Shown in pieces: positions 27,163 through 36,389 of a stretch of 64,000 nucleotides of DNA. The DNA comes from Streptomyces tauricus (GTDB taxonomy: Bacteria; Actinomycetota; Actinomycetes; Streptomycetales; Streptomycetaceae). The notes under the pieces are model-generated. The model ran no database searches. It was given only the letters and a program-made list of their open reading frames with translations, and had not been told where the DNA came from. The DNA is taken from contig NZ_BMVY01000032.1 of assembly GCF_014650955.1 (NCBI RefSeq), forward strand, positions 1-64,000, given 5' to 3'. Every line of letters starts with the position of its first letter. Position 1 is the first letter of the stretch. The translations under genes were made by a program, and so were the position numbers.

Positions 27163-29264
27163 TACTTCGCGCCGAGCACCGCCACCGGCTTCTCGGTCGT
27201 GTACGGGTAGGCCACGACCCCGTGCTCGAAGAGGTACTGGCAGGCCTCCTCGACCTCGACGTCGCCCGCGAGCGACGCCACGACGGGCTTCTCGATCCCG
27301 CGCTCCCTGAATTCGGCCACCACGCGCGCGGTGAGCTCGGCGAAGACCATGGGAGGGGTCACGATGGTGTGCCAGTAGCCGAGGACCAGCGAGTGGATCC
27401 GCGGGTCCTCCAGACCGAGCCTGATCGTCGCCTCGTACGTCGACGGGGGTTCGCCGCCCGTGATGTCCACCGGGTTGCCGGCGGCCCCGAACGGCGGGAT
27501 GAACGTCCGGAAGGACGCGTCCAGGTCCGGCGGGATCTCCATCAGGGAGAGGCCGTTGTCGGTCACCGCGTCGGACAGCAGTACGCCGCTGCCGCCGGCG
27601 CCCGTGATGATCACGATGTTGTCGCCCTGGGGAGTGGGCAGCACCGGCAACGCGCGCGCGTACTCCAGCATCTCGTTCAGGCCGGGCGCCCGGATGACAC
27701 CGGCCTGTTTGAGGATGTCCTCGTACACGGCGTCGTCGCCCGCGAGGGCGCCCGTGTGCGAGCCCGCAGCCTTCGCCCCGGCCGCCGTACGGCCCGCCTT
27801 GAGGACGACCACCGGCTTCTTGGGGACGGTCGCCCGCGCGGCCTCCACGAAGGCACGCCCATCCTTGAGGTCCTCCAAGTGCATGGCGATGCACTTGGTG
27901 TTGGGGTCCTCGCCGAACCAGGTCAGCAGGTCGTCCTCGTCCAGGTCCGACTTGTTGCCGAGCCCCACGATCGCGGAAACACCCGTCTTCGTAGTGCGCG
28001 CGAAGCCCAGGATGGCCATCCCTATGCCACCGGACTGCGAGGTGAGCGCGACCCCGCCCTTCACGTCGTACGGCGTGCAGAACGTGGCGCACAGGTCCTG
28101 CCACGTCGAGTAGTAGCCGTAGATGTTCGGTCCGAGCAGCCGGACGCCGTACCGCTCGCCGATGGCCACGATCTCGTCCTGGAGCTCGTGCTCGCCCGTC
28201 TCCGCGAACCCGGAGGGGATCAGCACGGCGTTGGCGATCCCCTTGCGCCCCACCTCCTCCAGGGCCGAGGCCACGAACTTGGCCGGGATGGCGAAGACCG
28301 CCACATCCACCTCACCGGGAACGTCGGTGACACTCTTGTACGCCTTGCGGCCGAGAATGTCATCGGCCTTGGGGTTCACCGGATGGATCTCTCCGGAGAA
28401 ACCGCCGTCGATGAGGTTGCGCATGACCGAATTGCCGATCTTGCCCTGTTCGTTGGAGGCGCCGATCACGGCCACCGACGACGGCTGCATCAGCCGGCGC
28501 ATCGAGGTGAGGATCTCGTCGCGGCCGTACGTGCGGCGGGGCTTCGGCACCGACTCGGCGAGGATGACGCGGATGTCCGCCGCCACCGCGCCCTCCGGGG
28601 TGGCGATCACCGGGTTCAGGTCCACCTCGGCGATCTCGGGGAAGTCCGAGACCAGTTCGGAGACCCGGCGGATCTGCTCGGCGATAGCCCACCGGTCCAC
28701 CGCCGGAGCGCCCCGCACCCCGCGCAGGATCTCCGCGGCCCGGATCGAGTCCAGCATCGACAGCGCCTCGTCCGGATCGACGGGCGCCAGCCGGAACGTG
28801 ACGTCCTTCAGGACCTCGACGAGTACACCGCCGAGCCCGAACGCCACGACCTTCCCGAACGTCGGATCGGTCACCGCGCCGACGATCACCTCCTGCCCCT
28901 GGGGCAGCAGTTCCTGCACCTGCACGCCCTCGATACGAGCCGTGGCGTCGTACGCCCGGGCGTTCTCGATGATCTTGTGGAAGGCGGTGCGTACGTCCGC
29001 CGCGCCCTCCACGCCCACGATCACGCCGCCCGCGTCGGTCTTGTGCAGGATGTCCGGAGAGACGATCTTCATCACGACGGGACCACCGAACCGCGCCGCG
29101 TACGCGACCGCCTCGTCGACGTCGGTCGCCAGTTCCTCACCCGGGACGGCGATCGCGTACGCGTCGGCGACCACCTTGCCCTCCGGGGCGGTCAGCGCCG
29201 TCCGTCCTGAAGCCCGCACGGCGTCGAGGAGCTTGCGTACCCTCAGCACCCGGTCCTCGGCCAT
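27132..29264 (-). CDS. ADP-forming acyl-CoA synthetase (acetate-CoA ligase family)
   Basis: 710 residues, both subunits of the archaeal AcdAB type on one chain, in the order ATP-grasp then CoA-binding/ligase. Residues ~20-225 form the ATP-grasp part (VVMKIVSPDILHKTDAGGV, EVDLNPVI). From ~245 comes the CoA-binding Rossmann domain (SVAVIGASNEQGKIGNSV), then succinyl-CoA-ligase-like domains with SGGIG and the phospho-His candidate in AGSHTGALAG. Family reaction: acyl-CoA + ADP + Pi to acid + CoA + ATP, reversible. ATG at 29264, 3 bp after the CoA-transferase stop, so clearly cotranscribed. It could recover energy from formyl-CoA or acetyl-CoA or activate an acid; the acyl group is inferred from neighbours only. 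Confidence 0.87.
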   Translation of the reverse strand: MAEDRVLRVRKLLDAVRASGRTALTAPEGKVVADAYAIAVPGEELATDVDEAVAYAARFGGPVVMKIVSPDILHKTDAGGVIVGVEGAADVRTAFHKIIENARAYDATARIEGVQVQELLPQGQEVIVGAVTDPTFGKVVAFGLGGVLVEVLKDVTFRLAPVDPDEALSMLDSIRAAEILRGVRGAPAVDRWAIAEQIRRVSELVSDFPEIAEVDLNPVIATPEGAVAADIRVILAESVPKPRRTYGRDEILTSMRRLMQPSSVAVIGASNEQGKIGNSVMRNLIDGGFSGEIHPVNPKADDILGRKAYKSVTDVPGEVDVAVFAIPAKFVASALEEVGRKGIANAVLIPSGFAETGEHELQDEIVAIGERYGVRLLGPNIYGYYSTWQDLCATFCTPYDVKGGVALTSQSGGIGMAILGFARTTKTGVSAIVGLGNKSDLDEDDLLTWFGEDPNTKCIAMHLEDLKDGRAFVEAARATVPKKPVVVLKAGRTAAGAKAAGSHTGALAGDDAVYEDILKQAGVIRAPGLNEMLEYARALPVLPTPQGDNIVIITGAGGSGVLLSDAVTDNGLSLMEIPPDLDASFRTFIPPFGAAGNPVDITGGEPPSTYEATIRLGLEDPRIHSLVLGYWHTIVTPPMVFAELTARVVAEFRERGIEKPVVASLAGDVEVEEACQYLFEHGVVAYPYTTEKPVAVLGAKYRWARAAGLL

Positions 29265-29267
29265 CAA

Positions 29268-30572
29268 TCAGATCACTCCGTTCGACTTGAGCAGGCGCAG
29301 CTCCTCGTCGCCGAGCCCCAGCTCGCCGACGTACACCTCTTCGTTGTGCTCGCCGAGCAGCGGCGAACTGGTCACGTCCACGGGGGAGTCGGAGAGCTTC
29401 AGGGGGCTGCCCACGGTCACGAAGTCGCCCCGCTCGGGGTGCGGCACCGTCACGACCATCTCGTTGGCGACCAGCGACTCGTCCTCGATGATCTCCTTGG
29501 TGGAGAGGATCGGGCCGCACGGGATGTTGTGGGCGTTGAGCTGCTCCAGCACCTGCCACTTGGGGAGCGTGGCCGACCACTCCTCGATCAGCTGGAACAT
29601 CTTGGTGAGCTGGGGCAGGCGTGCCTCCGGGGTCGCCCACTCGGGGTCGTCCGCCAGCTCGGGCCGGCCGATCAGCTCGGAGAGCGGCTTCCAGCCGACG
29701 GGCTGCACGATGACGTACACGTAGTCGTTGGGGCCGCCCGGCGCGCACTTGACGGCCCAGCCGGGCTGGCCGCCGCCGGACGCGTTTCCGGACCTGGGAA
29801 CTTCGTCGCCGAAGTCGTCGTTGGGATATTCAGCCAGCGGCCCATGCCCGAGGCGCTGCTGGTCCCGCAGTTTCACCCGGCACAGATTCAGTACCGCGTG
29901 CTGCATCGCCACGTTCACGCGCTGCCCGCGCCCCGTGTTCTCCCGCTGGAACAGGGCGGCGAGGATCGCGGCCACCGCGTGGACGCCCGTGCCCGAGTCA
30001 CCGATCTGGGCTCCCGTCGCCAGCGGCGGCCCGTCCTCGAAGCCGGTGGTCGACATCGACCCGCCCATGGCCTGAGCGACGACCTCGTACGCCTTGAACT
30101 TGGTGTACGGGCCGTCCCCGAACCCCTTGATGGAGGCATAGACGATCCGCGGATTGATCTCCTGGATGCGGTCCCAGGTGAAGCCCATGCGGTCGACCGC
30201 GCCCGGCCCGAAGTTCTCGACCATGACGTCGGAGCGCCGGATCAGCTCGGTGAGGATCTCCTTGCCGCGTTCGGTCTTGGTGTTCAGGGTGATGCTCCGC
30301 TTGTTGCAGTTGAGCATCGTGAAGTAGAGGGAGTCGACGTCCGGGAGGTCGCGCAGCTGCTTGCGCGTGATGTCCCCGGTCGGCGCCTCCAGTTTGACGA
30401 CGTCCGCGCCGAGCCAGGCGAGCAGCTGGGTGGCGGAGGGACCGGACTGGACGTGTGTCATGTCGAGGACGCGGACGCCTTCGAGCGCCTTGGCCGAGGC
30501 CGCCGAGGTCACCGGCGGGGTTGCCGTTTCCGGCGTGGCAGTCGTTGCTGTCGCTTTCGTCAACGGTTCCAC
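29268..30572 (-). CDS. frc: Formyl-CoA:oxalate CoA-transferase (class III CoA-transferase)
   Basis: 434 residues with a ~28-residue Thr/Ala-rich N-terminal extension. The rest follows Oxalobacter Frc closely as remembered: VLDMTHVQSGPSATQ, VDSLYFTMLNCNKRSI, ENFGPGAVDRMGFTW, the catalytic Asp at ~192 in QIGDSGTGVH, the glycine loop GGGQPGW, and LLGEHNEEV. The enzyme swaps CoA from formyl-CoA (or succinyl-CoA) to oxalate. One base separates it from the ThDP enzyme upstream, the usual Frc-Oxc pairing in oxalate degraders. Close matching around the glycine loop and the NCNKRS stretch argues for oxalate over carnitine or other acids. Confidence 0.92.
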   Translation of the reverse strand: MEPLTKATATTATPETATPPVTSAASAKALEGVRVLDMTHVQSGPSATQLLAWLGADVVKLEAPTGDITRKQLRDLPDVDSLYFTMLNCNKRSITLNTKTERGKEILTELIRRSDVMVENFGPGAVDRMGFTWDRIQEINPRIVYASIKGFGDGPYTKFKAYEVVAQAMGGSMSTTGFEDGPPLATGAQIGDSGTGVHAVAAILAALFQRENTGRGQRVNVAMQHAVLNLCRVKLRDQQRLGHGPLAEYPNDDFGDEVPRSGNASGGGQPGWAVKCAPGGPNDYVYVIVQPVGWKPLSELIGRPELADDPEWATPEARLPQLTKMFQLIEEWSATLPKWQVLEQLNAHNIPCGPILSTKEIIEDESLVANEMVVTVPHPERGDFVTVGSPLKLSDSPVDVTSSPLLGEHNEEVYVGELGLGDEELRLLKSNGVI

Positions 30573-30573
30573 C

Positions 30574-32259
30574 TCACTTGTACATCGTCTGGTTCATGGT
30601 TCCGGGGGCGAACGCGTCCGGGTCGACCCAGACGTTGATGAGCGACGGCTTGCCCGACTCGCGGGCGCGCTGGAGGGCCGGGCCGATGTCGGCGGGGTCG
30701 CGGACCTCCTCGCCGTAACCGCCCAGCATCTGCGCGAACTTGTCGTAGTGGACGTCGCCGAGGGTGTTGCCGACGCGCTCGCGTTCCAGGCCGTACTTGG
30801 CGGCCTGGCCGTAGCGGATCTGGTTCATGGAGGAGTTGTTGCCGACGATGCCGACGAAGGGGAGGTCGTAGCGGACGAGGGTCTCGAAGTCCCAGCCGGT
30901 GAGGGAGAAGGCGCCGTCCCCGAAGAGGGCGACGACCTCCTTGTCGGGCCGTGCCTTCTTGGCGGCCAGCACGAAGGGGACGCCGACGCCGAGCGTGCCG
31001 AGCGGGCCCGGGTCCATCCAGTGCCCGGGTGACTTGGGCTGCACGACCTGCCCGGAGAAGGTGACGATGTCGCCGCCGTCGCCGATGTAGATGGAGTCCT
31101 CGGTCAGGAAGTCGTTGATCTCGCTGACCAGCCGGTACGGGTGGATCGGCGAGGCGTCGGACTTCAGGCTCGGCAGCCGCTTCTCGATGGCGGTCTGCTC
31201 GGCGGCGCGCAGCTCGTCGAGCCACTCCTTGCGCTTGGACGCGCCCCCGTTGAGGCGCCCGGAGGCGGCCTCCGCGACCGACTTGAGGACGAGCCCCGGG
31301 TCCCCGACGATGCCGAGGTCGATGTCCCGGTTCTTGCCGACGGTCCGGTAGTCGAGGTCGATCTGCACGACGGTCGCGCTCTGCGACAGCCGCTTGCCGT
31401 AGCCCATGCGGAAGTCGAAGGGCGTACCGACGATGACGATGACGTCGGCGTTGGAGAAGGCGTACCGGCGCGAGAGCTGGAAGTGGTGCGGGTCGCCGGG
31501 CGGCAGCGTGCCGCGTCCGGCGCCGTTCATGTAGGCGGGGATGTTGAGGGTGCGGACGAGGTCGATGGCGGACTCGGTGCCCCGGGTCGTCCACACCTGG
31601 CTGCCCAGCAGGATCGCCGGCTTCTCGGCGTGCACGAGGAGGTCGGCGAGCTTCTCGACGGCCTCGGGGTCACCGGCCGAGCGGGTCGAAGCCCGGTACT
31701 GGCCGGCGGCGGGCACCCGCGCCTTCTCCACCGGCACCTTGGCGTCCAGGACATCGCGTGGGATCTCCAGGAAGGACGGTCCGGGCGCCCCGTGGTAGCA
31801 CTCGCGGAACGCCATGGACACCATGTCGGCGGCCCGCGCGGTGTCCGGCACGGTCGCCGCGAACTTGGTGATCGGCGTCATCATGTCGACGTGCGGCAGG
31901 TCCTGAAGGGATCCCATCTTGTGCTGCGTATGGGCGCCCTGGCCGCCGATCAGCAGCATCGGGGACTCCGCGCGGAAGGCGTTGGCGACCCCCGTCACGG
32001 CGTCGGTCGTGCCGGGGCCGGCGGTGACGACGGCGCAGCCGGGCTTGCCGGTGATGCGTGCGTAACCGTCGGCGGCGTGGGCGGCGACCTGCTCGTGGCG
32101 TACGTCGACGACCTCGATGCCCTCGTCGACGCAGCCGTCGTAGATGTCGATGATGTGGCCGCCGCAGAGCGTGTAGATGACCTCCACACCCTCCGCTTTG
32201 AGTGCCTTGGCGACCAGGTGCCCACCGGAGATGAGGTTCTGGCTGTTGTCGTCGGGCAT
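30574..32259 (-). CDS. ThDP-dependent enzyme, oxalyl-CoA decarboxylase-like
   Basis: 561 residues with the three-domain acetolactate-synthase/pyruvate-decarboxylase layout. The catalytic Glu is in DVRHEQVAAHAADGYAR (~55), and the ThDP-Mg motif runs from GDGAFS to GNN (~445-475). Between them is the middle Rossmann-like domain (IVIVGTPFDFRMGY). Motifs alone fit acetolactate synthase, oxalyl-CoA decarboxylase or 2-hydroxyacyl-CoA lyase. The adjoining frc gene (1-bp gap) and OFA transporter favour oxalyl-CoA to formyl-CoA plus CO2. It differs from Oxalobacter Oxc in several loops, so function is inferred from context. The region upstream has the palindrome at 32368. Confidence 0.75.
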   Translation of the reverse strand: MPDDNSQNLISGGHLVAKALKAEGVEVIYTLCGGHIIDIYDGCVDEGIEVVDVRHEQVAAHAADGYARITGKPGCAVVTAGPGTTDAVTGVANAFRAESPMLLIGGQGAHTQHKMGSLQDLPHVDMMTPITKFAATVPDTARAADMVSMAFRECYHGAPGPSFLEIPRDVLDAKVPVEKARVPAAGQYRASTRSAGDPEAVEKLADLLVHAEKPAILLGSQVWTTRGTESAIDLVRTLNIPAYMNGAGRGTLPPGDPHHFQLSRRYAFSNADVIVIVGTPFDFRMGYGKRLSQSATVVQIDLDYRTVGKNRDIDLGIVGDPGLVLKSVAEAASGRLNGGASKRKEWLDELRAAEQTAIEKRLPSLKSDASPIHPYRLVSEINDFLTEDSIYIGDGGDIVTFSGQVVQPKSPGHWMDPGPLGTLGVGVPFVLAAKKARPDKEVVALFGDGAFSLTGWDFETLVRYDLPFVGIVGNNSSMNQIRYGQAAKYGLERERVGNTLGDVHYDKFAQMLGGYGEEVRDPADIGPALQRARESGKPSLINVWVDPDAFAPGTMNQTMYK

Positions 32260-32367
32260 GGCGAAGTCCTGTCCCTTCGTAGGGGATTGGGCGCGCGGAA
32301 GCGCAGCTCATACGTGCAGCTCATACGGGGTGCGCGCACTGTTCGTGGATGCCGTCGCGGTACATTG

Positions 32368-32391
32368 CATACAGTCGACGAATACTGTATG
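32368..32391. promoter_or_regulatory. Perfect inverted repeat CATACAGT-N8-ACTGTATG, candidate shared operator
   Basis: Eight-base perfect arms around an 8-base spacer, centred in the 200-bp gap between the divergent oxalate operon (starts 32259) and sucC (starts 32460). The stretch is markedly A/T-richer than its surroundings. Catabolic GntR/FadR-type repressors often bind such sites. No regulator gene adjoins it, so the binding protein must be encoded elsewhere. It would suit joint control of both directions. Confidence 0.65.
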
Positions 32392-32459
32392 AAGCTTGTT
32401 ATCCCGCATCCGGTGGGTGGTGTCCAGGGGGCGTGCGGCACTTTTAAGAGGGAGCCGAG

Positions 32460-33590
32460 ATGGACCTGTTCGAGCACCAGGCAAGGGAACTCTTCGAGGA
32501 ACACGGCATCTTGGTGCCGAGGGCGGAGGTCACCGACTCGCCCAAGCAAGCCCGCGAGATCGCCCGCGGGCTGGGCGGCCGCGTCGTCGTCAAGGCGCAG
32601 GTGAAGACCGGCGGACGGGGCAAGGCGGGCGGCGTGAAACTCGCCGCCGACCCGGCCGCCGCCGAACTGACGGCGCGCCAGATCCTCGGCATGGACATCA
32701 AGGGCCACACGGTCGGCAAGGTGATGCTGGCCCAACCGGTCGACATCGACAGCGAGTTCTACGTCAGTTACGTACTCGACCGCGCCGTCGGCCGGTTCCT
32801 CGCCATCGCCTCCGCCGAGGGTGGCATGGACATCGAGGAGGTCGCCGCCACCCGTCCGGACGCGGTGGCGCGGATCCACATCGACCCGGCCGAGGGTGTC
32901 ACCTCGGCGAAGGCCGCCGAGATCGCCGGGGCCGCGGGCCTGCCCCCGCAGACCGTCGACGTCCTGGTCAGGCTCTGGGACGTACTCATCCGCGAGGACG
33001 CCGTCCTCGTCGAGGTCAACCCCCTCGTCCGTACCGCGCAGGGGCAGATCCTCGCCCTCGACGGCAAGGTCACCCTCGACGACAACGCCCGCTTCCGGCA
33101 AGCACGTTGGGGCGGTCAGGAAGCGGCACACGACGACCCGCTGGAGGCTGCCGCCGCGGCCAAGGGCCTCAACTACGTGAAGCTGGACGGCGAGGTCGGC
33201 ATCATCGGCAACGGCGCCGGCCTCGTCATGTCGACCCTCGACGTGGTCGCCGGCTGCGGCGCGCGCCCCGCCAACTTCCTCGACATCGGCGGCGGCGCCT
33301 CCGCCCAGATCATGGCCGACGGCCTCTCCGTCATCCTCTCCGACCCGGCCGTCAAGTCGGTCTTCGTCAACGTCTTCGGCGGCATCACCGCCTGCGACGC
33401 GGTCGCCGACGGCATCGTGCAGGCCCTGGACGCCGTCCAGTTGAGCAAACCGCTGGTCGTCCGCCTCGACGGCAACAACGCCGTACGGGGCCGCGCGATT
33501 CTCGACGACCGGGCGCACCCGCTGGTCCAGCAGTCCACCACCATGGACGGTGCGGCGCGCCGCGCCGCCCAACTCGCCCACGCCGGCTGA
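32460..33590 (+). CDS. sucC: Succinyl-CoA ligase beta subunit (second-copy type)
   Basis: 376 residues, normal length for SucC (~385). It opens MDLFEHQARELFEEHGI and has ATP-grasp features: GRVVVKAQVKTGGRGKAGGVK for nucleotide binding, LVEVNPLV, and a C-terminal FVNVFGGITACDAVADG that meets the alpha subunit. It makes succinyl-CoA from succinate, CoA and NTP, or the reverse. GAGGGAG lies just upstream of the ATG. sucD starts 11 bp after it. Next to a formyl-CoA:oxalate transferase, a dedicated copy could supply succinyl-CoA as first CoA donor for oxalate. Whether the genome has another sucCD for the TCA cycle cannot be seen here. Confidence 0.93.
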   Translation: MDLFEHQARELFEEHGILVPRAEVTDSPKQAREIARGLGGRVVVKAQVKTGGRGKAGGVKLAADPAAAELTARQILGMDIKGHTVGKVMLAQPVDIDSEFYVSYVLDRAVGRFLAIASAEGGMDIEEVAATRPDAVARIHIDPAEGVTSAKAAEIAGAAGLPPQTVDVLVRLWDVLIREDAVLVEVNPLVRTAQGQILALDGKVTLDDNARFRQARWGGQEAAHDDPLEAAAAAKGLNYVKLDGEVGIIGNGAGLVMSTLDVVAGCGARPANFLDIGGGASAQIMADGLSVILSDPAVKSVFVNVFGGITACDAVADGIVQALDAVQLSKPLVVRLDGNNAVRGRAILDDRAHPLVQQSTTMDGAARRAAQLAHAG

Positions 33591-33601
33591 AGGAGTAGGA
33601 C

Positions 33602-34501
33602 ATGGCCATCTACCTCACCAAGGAGAGCAAGGTCCTCGTCCAGGGCATGACCGGCGGCGAAGGCATGAAGCACACCCGGCGCATGCTCGCCGCGGGCACC
33701 GACGTCGTCGGCGGCGTCAACCCGCGCAAGGCGGGCCACAGCGTCGACTTCGACGACCGCGCCGTCCCCGTCTTCGGCTCCGTACGCGAAGGCATCGAGG
33801 CGACCGGCGCCGACGTCAGCGTCGTCTTCGTGCCACCGGCCTTCGCCAAGGCGGCGGTCGTCGAAGCCGCCGACGCCGGTATCGGCCTCGCCGTCGTCAT
33901 CACCGAGGGCATCCCGGTGCACGACTCGGTCGCCTTCACGACGTACGCGCGGGCCAAGGGCACCCGGATCGTCGGCCCCAACTGCCCCGGTCTGATCACC
34001 CCCGGGCAGTCCAACGCGGGCATCATCCCCGCCGACATCACCAAGCCCGGCCGTATCGGCCTGGTCTCCAAGTCCGGCACGCTCACCTACCAACTCATGT
34101 ACGAGCTGCGGGACATCGGCTTCTCCACCTGTGTCGGCATCGGCGGCGACCCCGTCGTGGGCACCACCCACATCGACTGCCTGGCCGCCTTCCAGGACGA
34201 CCCCGACACCGAACTCATCGTCCTCATCGGGGAGATCGGCGGCGACGCCGAGGAACGCGCGGCCGCGTACGTCCGCGACCACGTCACCAAACCCGTGATC
34301 GGCTACATCGCGGGATTCACCGCTCCCGAGGGCAAGACCATGGGCCACGCGGGTGCCATCGTCTCCGGCTCGTCCGGCACCGCCCAGGCCAAGAAGGAGG
34401 CCCTGGAGGCGGCCGGCGTTCAGGTGGGCGGCACCCCGACCGAGACGGCCCGGCTGGTACTGGCCCGCCTCGAAGCGGAACGTGATGTCACTCATAGTTG
34501 A
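33602..34501 (+). CDS. sucD: Succinyl-CoA ligase alpha subunit
   Basis: 299 residues, full-length SucD. CoA-binding Rossmann domain (VLVQGMTGGEGMKHTRRML), GPNCPGLITPGQ, the KSGTLTYQ loop, and the phosphorylated His at ~249 in GKTMGHAGAIVSGSSGTA. With SucC it forms the alpha-beta ligase. AGGAGTAGGAC precedes the ATG. The last codons lead into a 146-bp spacer before the aldehyde dehydrogenase, with no clear hairpin, so read-through is likely. Confidence 0.94.
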   Translation: MAIYLTKESKVLVQGMTGGEGMKHTRRMLAAGTDVVGGVNPRKAGHSVDFDDRAVPVFGSVREGIEATGADVSVVFVPPAFAKAAVVEAADAGIGLAVVITEGIPVHDSVAFTTYARAKGTRIVGPNCPGLITPGQSNAGIIPADITKPGRIGLVSKSGTLTYQLMYELRDIGFSTCVGIGGDPVVGTTHIDCLAAFQDDPDTELIVLIGEIGGDAEERAAAYVRDHVTKPVIGYIAGFTAPEGKTMGHAGAIVSGSSGTAQAKKEALEAAGVQVGGTPTETARLVLARLEAERDVTHS

Positions 34502-34647
34502 CCTGACGTCACTTACGGACGCCGCGGCGCGTCGCTAGCGTCGCCGGTACGACGTCCCGTTGCCGGGCGCGCACCCTCAGCGCCCGCGTACGCGGGACCA
34601 GCCATGAACGACCGCCCCCGACTGTGCACCGAGAGCGGAGCAACCGA

Positions 34648-36213
34648 ATGGCACCCACCCTCACACCCATCCACACGCCACCCCTCACCCTCAAGGCCCA
34701 CACCTCGTGGGCCGACGCCTGGCAGCGGTGTCTCGCCGTGGCGCCCGAGGCCTTCCAGGACGACCGCGTCCGCAACCTCTGGGGCGCCGCCTGGCAGGCG
34801 GACGGCCGGGCACTGCCCGCCACCAGCCCCGTCGACGGCAGCCCCATCGCCGGACCCCCGCGACTGGACGGCGCCACGGCCCACCAGGCCGTCCGCGCCG
34901 CCCTCGACCACCACCGCGCCTGGCGCCACGTACCCCTCGAAGAACGCCGGGCCCGCGTCGCGGCCACCCTCGACGCGCTCACCCAGCACCGGGAACTGCT
35001 CGCCCTCCTCCTCGTCTGGGAGATCGGCAAACCCTGGCGGCTCGCGCAGGCCGACGTCGACCGCGCCATCGACGGCGTGCGCTGGTACGTCGACGGCATC
35101 GAACCGATGCTCGCGGACCGGACCCCGCTGGACGGACCCGTGTCCAACATCGCGAGCTGGAACTACCCGATGAGCGTGCTCGTTCACGCGATGCTGGTAC
35201 AGGCACTGGCAGGCAACGCGGTCATCGCCAAGACCCCGACCGACGGCGGCGTCGCATGCCTCACCCTGGCCAGCGCGCTCGCCGCCCGTGAGGGGATACC
35301 CGTCACCCTCGTCAGCGGCAGCGGAGGCGAACTGTCCCAGGCGCTCGTGCGCGCGCCCGAGATCGGCTGCGTCTCCTTCGTCGGCGGCCGGGACACGGGC
35401 GCCGCGGTGGCCACGGCAGTCGCCGACCTGGGCAAACGACACGTACTCGAACAGGAGGGGCTGAACACCTGGGGCATCTGGAACCACACCGACTGGGACG
35501 CGCTGACGGCCGTCATCCCGAAGCTCTTCGACTACGGCAAACAGCGCTGCACGGCCTACCCGCGCTTCGTCGTCCAGCGTGAGCTGTTCGACGAGTTCCT
35601 CGCGGCGTACCTCCCGGCGGTCGGCACCCTCCGCGTCGGCCACCCCCTGGCCGTCGAGCACCCCCACGACCCGTACCCGCAGTTGGACTTCGGGCCGGTG
35701 ATCAACGCGGCCAAGGCGAAGGAGCTGCACGACCAGGTCGCCGAGGCCATCGACCGCGGCGCCGTACCCCTGCACCGCGGCAAGCTCACCGACGCCCGCT
35801 TCCTTCCCGGCCAGGACACCTCCGCGTACGTCCAGCCGGTCACGATCCTGAACCCGCCCCCCTCCTCCCCGCTCCACCACGCGGAACCCTTCGGCCCGGT
35901 CGACACGATCGTCCTGGTCGACACGGAGGCGGAACTGCTGGCCGCGATGAACGCGTCGAACGGCGCACTGGTCGCGACCCTGTCCACCGACGACGAGGCC
36001 ACGTACAAGCGGCTGGCCCCGCAGATCCGCGCCTTCAAGGTCGGCCACGGGAAGCCCCGCTCGCGGGGCGACCGCGACGAACTGTTCGGCGGCTTCGGCG
36101 CGTCCTGGCGCGGCGCGTTCGTGGGCGGCGAACTGCTGGTGCGCGCGGTCACGCACGGGCCGGCGGGGGAGCGGCTGCCGGGGAACTTCCCGGAGTACCA
36201 CCTGATGCCGTGA
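34648..36213 (+). CDS. Aldehyde dehydrogenase family protein
   Basis: 521 residues. It has the NAD-binding oxyanion Asn in ASWNYPMS (~172), a KTPTDG cofactor loop, general-base region HVLEQEGLN (~266-272, where most family members have LELGG) and catalytic Cys ~301 in KQRCTAYPR. C-terminal EPFGPVDTIV and FGGFGAS are typical of the fold. The unusual EQEGLN region places it away from the common betaine/succinate-semialdehyde groups. The ATG at 34648 has GGAG 7 bp upstream; the in-frame GTG at 34624 is less likely. Downstream of sucCD, it may oxidise a CoA-linked or short-chain aldehyde such as formaldehyde or glyoxylate, but nothing fixes the substrate. Confidence 0.87.
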   Translation: MAPTLTPIHTPPLTLKAHTSWADAWQRCLAVAPEAFQDDRVRNLWGAAWQADGRALPATSPVDGSPIAGPPRLDGATAHQAVRAALDHHRAWRHVPLEERRARVAATLDALTQHRELLALLLVWEIGKPWRLAQADVDRAIDGVRWYVDGIEPMLADRTPLDGPVSNIASWNYPMSVLVHAMLVQALAGNAVIAKTPTDGGVACLTLASALAAREGIPVTLVSGSGGELSQALVRAPEIGCVSFVGGRDTGAAVATAVADLGKRHVLEQEGLNTWGIWNHTDWDALTAVIPKLFDYGKQRCTAYPRFVVQRELFDEFLAAYLPAVGTLRVGHPLAVEHPHDPYPQLDFGPVINAAKAKELHDQVAEAIDRGAVPLHRGKLTDARFLPGQDTSAYVQPVTILNPPPSSPLHHAEPFGPVDTIVLVDTEAELLAAMNASNGALVATLSTDDEATYKRLAPQIRAFKVGHGKPRSRGDRDELFGGFGASWRGAFVGGELLVRAVTHGPAGERLPGNFPEYHLMP

Positions 36214-36311
36214 CCGGCTCCACCGCCGCGTAGTTCTCCGGTCACCTCGCGTGACGCCGCAGAGCGTCGTCCGCGCCCCGTGCGGTACCCCGCCGGGGCG
36301 CGGAAACGCAG

Positions 36312-36341
36312 GTGAAAGCCACTCCGAAAGCTTGGTATTGT
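36312..36341 (+). promoter_or_regulatory. Likely promoter of the tRNA-Leu gene
   Basis: GTGAAA (36312-36317) and TATTGT (36336-36341) are spaced 18 bp and lie ~49 bp before the tRNA 5' end. Both fit a housekeeping-sigma promoter loosely. Confidence 0.45.
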
Positions 36342-36389
36342 TGTCCATGTCGCCGCGGGGAACACCCCCGTCCAGGCGGCAGACACCTA

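Noticed and set aside
27222..29210. 662-codon plus-strand frame opposite the acyl-CoA synthetase
   Set aside because: Antisense shadow; the minus strand has intact ATP-grasp and CoA-binding motifs.
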